Part shown: one piece after another, positions 59,685 to 64,000 of the stretch
Layout of the letters: each line of letters opens with the position of its first letter
How positions within the stretch are numbered: position 1 is the stretch's first letter
Source of the DNA: Streptomyces sp. S.PNR 29
GTDB lineage: Bacteria; Actinomycetota; Actinomycetes; Streptomycetales; Streptomycetaceae
NCBI RefSeq assembly: GCF_030386795.1
Contig: NZ_JANUQM010000009.1
Coordinates: 324,492-388,491, forward strand
DNA: 64,000 nt
Direction of reading: 5' to 3'
Program-made: the position numbers and the translations under genes
Notes under the pieces: generated by a model
Told to the model about the DNA's origin: nothing
Database searches by the model: none
The model's input: only the letters and a program-made list of their open reading frames with translations

Positions 59685-60440
59685 GTGGACAGCACCCTGC
59701 GATTGCCGACAGAAGAAGACATGGAGCTGGTCGAGTTCGCCCAGCGCATTGTGAAGGCCAACGGCGACGGGGAGGTGCACACGGTTGGCGCCGCTGTCCG
59801 AGATGCGCGAGGACGGATATTCGGTGGCATCAACCTCTACCACTTCACTGGCGGACCCTGTGCAGAGCTCGTGGCACTGGGGCATGCCCGTGCGGCAGGT
59901 GCGCGTGAGCTGGCAACCATTGTTGCTGTCGGCGACAGGGGCCGCGGTGTGCTCGCGCCGTGTGGCCGTGATCGGCAGGTCCTTCTCGACCACCATCCGG
60001 GCATACGCGTCCTGGTGCCCACGGCCGACGGGGTTCGCAGCATCGCCATAGCGGGCCTGCTGCCACACAGCTATGTATGGGCCGATCAGGCCGCGTCCTC
60101 TGAACCGGGCTGCCAGGCGACGGCGAGGCAGTCCATGTATTTCCACCGGGACTATCTCGACGCCGTCCGCACCGGACGGAAGACGACGACCGTTCGCTTC
60201 CGTGATCCGGTTGCCACCGGGCCGGTCAACATGGTCTTCGAGCTGGATGAGGAGGTGGTGCTACGGGGTGTCGTCACGCAGATCATCTCAAAAAGGGTCG
60301 ACGAGCTGACCGAACAGGACGCCATCGCCGACGGATTCCGCGATCTCCAAGAACTGCACGACAGGCTGCGGTACCACTACCCCGACATCGTTCCCGCCGA
60401 TGATATTGCCATCGTCCAGTTCCGCTTGGCTGACGCGTGA
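59685..60440 (+). CDS. Cytidine-deaminase-like and ASCH domain fusion
   Basis: The 251-residue protein (GTG 59685, VDSTLRLPTEEDMELVEFAQ) has an N-terminal nucleoside-deaminase fold: 'GGINLYHFTGGPCAELVALGHA' (Cys59, Glu61) and 'VLAPCGRDRQVLLDHHP' (Cys93). The usual third zinc Cys of PCGxCRQ is Asp96. Residues 151-251 are an ASCH domain ('MYFHRDYLDAVRTGRKTTTVRFRDP', 'ADGFRDLQELHDRLRYHYPDI'), a putative RNA- or nucleotide-binding domain. The fusion suggests a nucleic-acid or nucleotide base-modifying enzyme; the substrate is unknown. The start could also be GTG 59676. Confidence 0.8.
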   Translation: MDSTLRLPTEEDMELVEFAQRIVKANGDGEVHTVGAAVRDARGRIFGGINLYHFTGGPCAELVALGHARAAGARELATIVAVGDRGRGVLAPCGRDRQVLLDHHPGIRVLVPTADGVRSIAIAGLLPHSYVWADQAASSEPGCQATARQSMYFHRDYLDAVRTGRKTTTVRFRDPVATGPVNMVFELDEEVVLRGVVTQIISKRVDELTEQDAIADGFRDLQELHDRLRYHYPDIVPADDIAIVQFRLADA

Positions 60441-60838
60441 ACCCACAGCGGCGGACAACCGCGCATGCCTACGGACCCTCGCACCAGGTGAGCCCATCAG
60501 AGTGCTGACAGCAGCCCTGGACATGCTCCCTGACCCACCCTGCGTGGAGCACAGTGGCACCTGTCCATCCGCGAACGCGGCAAGCCGGGCACGGTAGCCG
60601 TCGCGCGGTCAGATGGGGCCGGCCCTGTGAGTGCCGGGTTTGCGTGCCTGCGCGAGCAGCGCGCGGCGAGCACGTCACGACGCTCTGCTCGCGGTCGACG
60701 GTCATGTTTCGGAGGCTTATTTCTTAGATGTGCAGATCTTCGTGACTGTCCGTGTTCCGTGCAACGGTCCCGCGACGCGGGATGTCTCATGGGATGTGGT
60801 GCGCTTCGCACCTTTCACGGGGAACACGGGGGATTCAC
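60441..60838. other. Interval upstream of the haloperoxidase
   Basis: No supported gene lies in these 398 bases. A 71-codon frame (60631-60846) reads through to overlap the start of the next gene (ATGA) but has no family similarity, so it is not called. Confidence 0.35.
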
Positions 60839-62335
60839 ATGAGTGATCGTCGTTCAGCCGCGCGCGATGCGCGCGTCCGGGCCGCCGAGGCCGAGTTCCA
60901 GCGCCACGTGCCGGTCCACGCAGCCAACGGGGAGGAGACGGACCACCCGTTCGTGGCCAACTACTCCAAGGCGCTGCCGCACAACAAGTTCGGCGAGGTC
61001 GACCCGGCCGCCTACCACCTGCTGCGCCGTGCGCTGGCCACCGGGAGCTACGAGGACTTCGAGCGGATCCCGCTCGGGGGCACGCGAAAGCTGGTCAACC
61101 CGCAGGCCGGCGCCTCGTTCGACCTGCAGGGTCCGGACGGCCAGGCACTGGCCGTCCGGCCGGCACCGCGCATCGACAGCGCGGAGAACTCCGCCGAGGC
61201 GGTGGAGCTGTACTGGATGGCGCTGTGCCGCGATGTGCTGTTCACGCGGTTCGGCGACAGCGAACTGGTCGCCGAGGCGGCAGCGGACCTGAGCGGGCTG
61301 TCGGACTTCCGGGCGCCCAAGCAGAACGGCCAGGTCACCGCGCAGACCATCTTCCGCGGCGACACCCGGGGCGACCTGGTGGGGCCGTACATCTCGCAGT
61401 TCCTGCTCAAGGACGTCCCGTACGGCACGCTGCGGATTCCGCAGCGGCAGGACACCCTGGTCCGCCCGGTCGACCACCTGACCACCTGGGGCGACTGGCT
61501 GGAGGTGCAGAACGGCTCCGAACCCGAGCCGGACGAGCGGGACTTTGCGACGCGGCGCTACATCCAGACGCCCCGCGACCTGGCGCACTACGTGCACTTC
61601 GACGCCCTGTACGAGGCCTATCTCAACGCCGCTCTGATCCTGCTGGGCATGAACGCCCCGGCGGATCCGGGCAATCCGTACACCTTCTCGCGCAACCAGA
61701 TCGGTTTCGGGACGTACGGCGGGCCGCACATTCTCTCGCTCGTCACCGAGGTGGCCACCCGGGCGCTGAAGGCGGTGTGGTTCCAGAAGTGGTACGTGCA
61801 CCGGCGGTTGCGGCCGGAGGAGTTCGGCGGGCGGGTCCACCAGCAGCTGCGCGGGCAGCGCGAGTACCCGATCGACAGTGAGGTGCTGGACTCCGTCGCG
61901 GTCAAGCGGGTGTTCGAGAAGTACGGCAGCTACCTGTTGCCGCAGGCGTTCCCCGAGGGCAGCCCGACCCATCCCTCGTACGGGTCCGGGCACGCCACGG
62001 TGGCCGGGGCGTGCGTGACGATCCTGAAGGCGTGGTTCGACGAGTCGCACGTCCTGGCCGACCCGGTCGTGCCCAGCACCGACGGCACCGTTCTGGAGCC
62101 GTACACCGGTCCGGACGCCGGCCGGCTCACGGTCGGCGGCGAGCTGAACAAGGTCGCCGCCAACATCGCCACGGGCCGCAACATGGCCGGTGTGCACTGG
62201 CGCACCGACTTCACGGAGGCCGTGCGGCTGGGTGAGGAGATCGCCATCGGCATGCTGCGCGAGGCGAAGGAAGTCACCCTGGAGGATGCGGTGTTCACCC
62301 TGAGCCGGTTCGACGGCAGCACCCTCGCCGTCTGA
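60839..62335 (+). CDS. Vanadium-dependent haloperoxidase (PAP2 superfamily)
   Basis: From ATG 60839 (GGGGG upstream) the 498-residue protein has the vanadium haloperoxidase active site in three boxes: 'WFQKWYVHRRLRPEEFGG' with the Lys and Arg, 'EGSPTHPSYGSGHATVAG' (the acid phosphatase P-S-G-H), and 'ATGRNMAGVHWRTDF' with the Arg and His that bind vanadate. No export signal is visible. The family oxidises halides with hydrogen peroxide and is used by streptomycetes in halogenated meroterpenoid pathways. No biosynthetic cluster is adjacent. Confidence 0.9.
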   Translation: MSDRRSAARDARVRAAEAEFQRHVPVHAANGEETDHPFVANYSKALPHNKFGEVDPAAYHLLRRALATGSYEDFERIPLGGTRKLVNPQAGASFDLQGPDGQALAVRPAPRIDSAENSAEAVELYWMALCRDVLFTRFGDSELVAEAAADLSGLSDFRAPKQNGQVTAQTIFRGDTRGDLVGPYISQFLLKDVPYGTLRIPQRQDTLVRPVDHLTTWGDWLEVQNGSEPEPDERDFATRRYIQTPRDLAHYVHFDALYEAYLNAALILLGMNAPADPGNPYTFSRNQIGFGTYGGPHILSLVTEVATRALKAVWFQKWYVHRRLRPEEFGGRVHQQLRGQREYPIDSEVLDSVAVKRVFEKYGSYLLPQAFPEGSPTHPSYGSGHATVAGACVTILKAWFDESHVLADPVVPSTDGTVLEPYTGPDAGRLTVGGELNKVAANIATGRNMAGVHWRTDFTEAVRLGEEIAIGMLREAKEVTLEDAVFTLSRFDGSTLAV

Positions 62336-62572
62336 GGATTCGGCCCTCTCCCCCGAGTCGGCTACCGCCCTGGGACAGCGCCGGGCCCGGGCTCGCACAG
62401 CGGGTCCGGGCCCGGGTCGTCGAGAAGCCCGGCCCTCCGGCGAACGGAGCAGAGCACCGCTGAAGGCGACGGTGCGGCGTAAGGATTCCGTCATCACCTG
62501 CGGGGTGTGGGACGGACGCCGGCTTCCGTTGAATGGGGCAGGACAGACAGACTCCCAGAAGGCGAGGCGGGG

Positions 62573-63133
62573 ATGGGGCGCGTGCGGAAGGTACTGACCA
62601 GGCCGTTGGTCATCGCGGTACTGGTGGTGGCGGTCGGCGGAGCCGGCTTCGGGCTGTACTGGTTCCAGCCGTGGAAGCTGTGGCAGAACGAGACCGTCGA
62701 GGAGGCCCTGCCCCAGGCGGTGGAAACCTCCGCACCTGCTGCGGTGGCGCCCTCCGAGACGCCCACCAAGCCGGCCGGACCGCAGACGCTGGCGAGCGGT
62801 GAGCTGATCAGTCACGAGCACGCGACATCGGGCACCGTGAAACTCGTACGGCTGGCCGACGGCTCCCACATCGTCCGGCTGGAGAACCTCGACACCAGCA
62901 ACGGTCCCGACCTGCACGTGTGGCTCACCGACGCACCGGTGAAGGAAGGGACGGCCGGCTGGCGCGTCTTCGACGACGGCAAGTACGTCAGCCTCGGCAA
63001 GCTCAAGGGCAACAAGGGCAGCCAGAACTACGCCCTGCCCGAAGAGGTCGACCCGGCCCGGTTCAGCAGCGTCAGCATCTGGTGCGACCGGTTCGACGTC
63101 TCCTTCGGCGCTGCGGAACTCGCCCGTGTCTGA
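62573..63133 (+). CDS. DM13 domain membrane-anchored protein
   Basis: From ATG 62573 (GAGGCGGGG upstream) the 186-residue protein has one N-terminal hydrophobic helix ('PLVIAVLVVAVGGAGFGLYW'), a Pro/Ala linker, and a DM13 domain ('SGELISHEHATSGTVKLVRLADGSHIVRLENLDTSNGPDLHVWLTDAP', 'YVSLGKLKGNKGSQNYALPEEVDPARFSSVSIWCDRFDVSFGAAEL'). The conserved Cys of DM13 ('WCDRF') is present. DM13 is thought to bind redox or ligand; function is unknown. The following TetR remnant is out of frame with it. Confidence 0.85.
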   Translation: MGRVRKVLTRPLVIAVLVVAVGGAGFGLYWFQPWKLWQNETVEEALPQAVETSAPAAVAPSETPTKPAGPQTLASGELISHEHATSGTVKLVRLADGSHIVRLENLDTSNGPDLHVWLTDAPVKEGTAGWRVFDDGKYVSLGKLKGNKGSQNYALPEEVDPARFSSVSIWCDRFDVSFGAAELARV

Positions 63134-63181
63134 CAGGCCCTGACGGCACTGGCGCTGCTCGGGCCGCCCGCTTCAGGCCGG

Positions 63182-63526
63182 CGCGTCGAGAGCAGCGAGG
63201 ATGTCGGCCGTTGCTCGGGTGAGTACGCCCGCTGGGGCTGCATGGTCTCCAACGCGCACGCCGGGGCCGAGAACAGCGACCCCGAGGTACGCGCTGTCCT
63301 GGACCAGCACCACCGTGAGCTGCGCGAGGCGATGTACGCCGCCCTCGTCACCGCCGACCGCGAAGGGCAGCTCGCCCCTGGCGCCGACCCCGGAGCCTCC
63401 GCGGATCTGCTGGCACTGCTCGCCTATGGCGTCAACCTGCGCTCCCGTGCCGGTGCGGATGCCGCGACGCTGGGCAGGACGGTGACCGCCGCCCTGGACT
63501 CGATCGGCGTCCGGGGGGCGGCGTAG
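63182..63526 (+). pseudogene. TetR regulator, C-terminal fragment
   Basis: From about 63182 the frame encodes only the C-terminal ligand-binding half: '...GEYARWGCMVSNAHAGAENSDPEVRAVLDQHHRELREAMYAALVTADREGQLAPGADP...GVNLRSRAGADAATLGRTVTAALDSIGV'. The usual N-terminal HTH is missing and no start signal is seen. It lies directly before the degenerate att copy, so it was probably cut by an old insertion. Confidence 0.7.
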
Positions 63527-63552
63527 AGGTGCGCGGATCCGTGAGCGCCGTC

Positions 63553-63597
63553 GCCTCCCAAGCCACGAGCGCGAGTTCGGTTCTCGTCATCCGCTCC
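63553..63597. repeat. Degenerate fourth att copy
   Basis: 45 bases match the tRNA-Gly att core at 39 positions. The 11-bp AGCGCCGTCGC flank is shared with the 52821 copy. A diverged terminator stem follows at about 63602. Confidence 0.8.
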
Positions 63598-63767
63598 CTG
63601 TGAACCTCCAGGTCGGGACCCGGGGGTTCTTTGTTCTCCGGGATCGAGCGGGCCAGGCCTGTCCACCGCCTTTCACCTGTGCGAGCGTCTCCTTTCCGCC
63701 ACCACCCCCTGATAAGATCCGGCCACTTGTGCGAGGGCACGGGCCCTCGCAGGGGAGGGAACCTTAA

Positions 63768-64000
63768 GTGGGCAGACACGCCCCGAGACGGGGCGGGCTG
63801 GCCGCCGCCGTCTCCTCGCTCGTCATCGCCGTCGCGGCGGCGTCCGTCACCGTCCTTTCGCAGGGCAGCGGATCCGCGGAAGCGGCCGGAGGCGACACCA
63901 CCGCGATCACGCTGGTCGACCCCAGCTCGGCCACACCCCGCACCGACCGCCCGTACGTGGCCGGCGACAGCGGCTTCCTGCACCGGCAGAGCGGCAGGTC
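63768..64000 (+). CDS. Secreted protein, unknown (3' partial)
   Basis: The gene starts at GTG 63768 (MGRHAPRRGGLAAAVSSLVIAVAAASVTVLSQ; GGGAGGGA upstream) and runs off the window. It has a signal peptide and a mature part beginning 'GDTTAITLVDPSSATPRTDRPYVAGD'. A stem-loop (GCGAGGGC-ACG-GGCCCTCGC) lies just upstream. Family not recognised. Confidence 0.7.
   Translation, partial: MGRHAPRRGGLAAAVSSLVIAVAAASVTVLSQGSGSAEAAGGDTTAITLVDPSSATPRTDRPYVAGDSGFLHRQSGR

Larger units (their letters stand above)
52821..63597. mobile_element. Older integrated segment 3 at tRNA-Gly
   Basis: A 10.8-kb stretch between att copies at 52821 and 63553. Contents: PIN/RHH pair, a truncated HTH-type protein tail, GDSL hydrolase, GH74 enzyme, integrase relic, deaminase-ASCH fusion, vanadium haloperoxidase, DM13 protein and a truncated TetR gene. 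The integrase relic and degenerate right att suggest one or more old insertions that decayed. Confidence 0.6.

Noticed and set aside
60631..60846. 71-codon ORF overlapping the haloperoxidase start
   Set aside because: It ends in an ATGA overlap, but the sequence has no recognisable family and no Shine-Dalgarno site. Could be real but is unsupported.

Overview
The window is a high-GC actinobacterial chromosome segment and almost certainly Streptomyces. Evidence: codons rich in G/C at the third position, GTG/TTG starts, the dnaK-grpE-dnaJ-hspR cluster with HAIR operators, the alpha-E/ATP-grasp/transglutaminase operon, DUF2617 beside a membrane spermidine synthase, sortase-type LAxTG proteins, and a pSAM2-type integrative conjugative element.

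Region 1 (1-39.5 kb) reads as chromosomal core. It starts with two VOC/glyoxalase-fold proteins and a Gly/Ser/Cys-rich membrane peptide, then DUF2617, spermidine synthase-like SpeE, a CoxG-like protein, YbjN and ClpB. Next is an accessory-looking island at 10.1-12.8 kb: a secreted peptide with two 18-residue repeats, translationally packed against a small Rieske-like protein that lacks cluster ligands, followed by two convergent paralogous LuxR-type regulators. After it come a circularly permuted ATP-grasp/alpha-E/transglutaminase operon, an orphan sugar-binding lipoprotein, a secreted PA14/Fn3 protein, the heat-shock operon dnaK-grpE-dnaJ-hspR under HAIR elements, a MraY/WecA-type transferase, a membrane heterodisulfide-reductase-like Fe-S protein, a TetR/RibD-type reductase pair, a soluble Ser/Thr kinase, an ABM monooxygenase, four tandem FG-GAP repeat exported proteins, a YIP1 protein, and a phosphoribosyltransferase overlapping dCTP deaminase.

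Region 2 (39.5-63.6 kb) is a tRNA-Gly(CCC) integration hotspot. The 3' 47 bp of the tRNA recur at 51148 (47/47), 52821 (44 bp exact) and 63553 (39/45). They delimit an apparently complete AICE (39.5-51.2 kb: int, xis, repSA, Spd-like proteins, FtsK-type Tra, KorSA-like GntR regulator, Pif-like Nudix, and a low-GC AAA cargo gene), a 1.7-kb remnant holding a vapBC-type toxin-antitoxin pair, and a 10.7-kb older segment with a second PIN/RHH pair, a GDSL hydrolase, a GH74 xyloglucanase, an integrase relic, a deaminase-ASCH fusion, a vanadium haloperoxidase and a DM13 protein. The falling identity of the att copies with distance from the tRNA fits serial insertion, newest next to the tRNA.

Regulation can be read directly in places. 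HAIR operators (CTTGAGT-N7-ACTCAAG) precede clpB and dnaK, and hspR, which encodes their repressor, lies at the end of the dnaK cluster. Copies of an ACTCGTCTATACGAGT-like palindrome sit before the AICE transfer genes and its GntR regulator. An 11-bp inverted repeat precedes vapBC. The window ends inside a secreted protein of unknown function.
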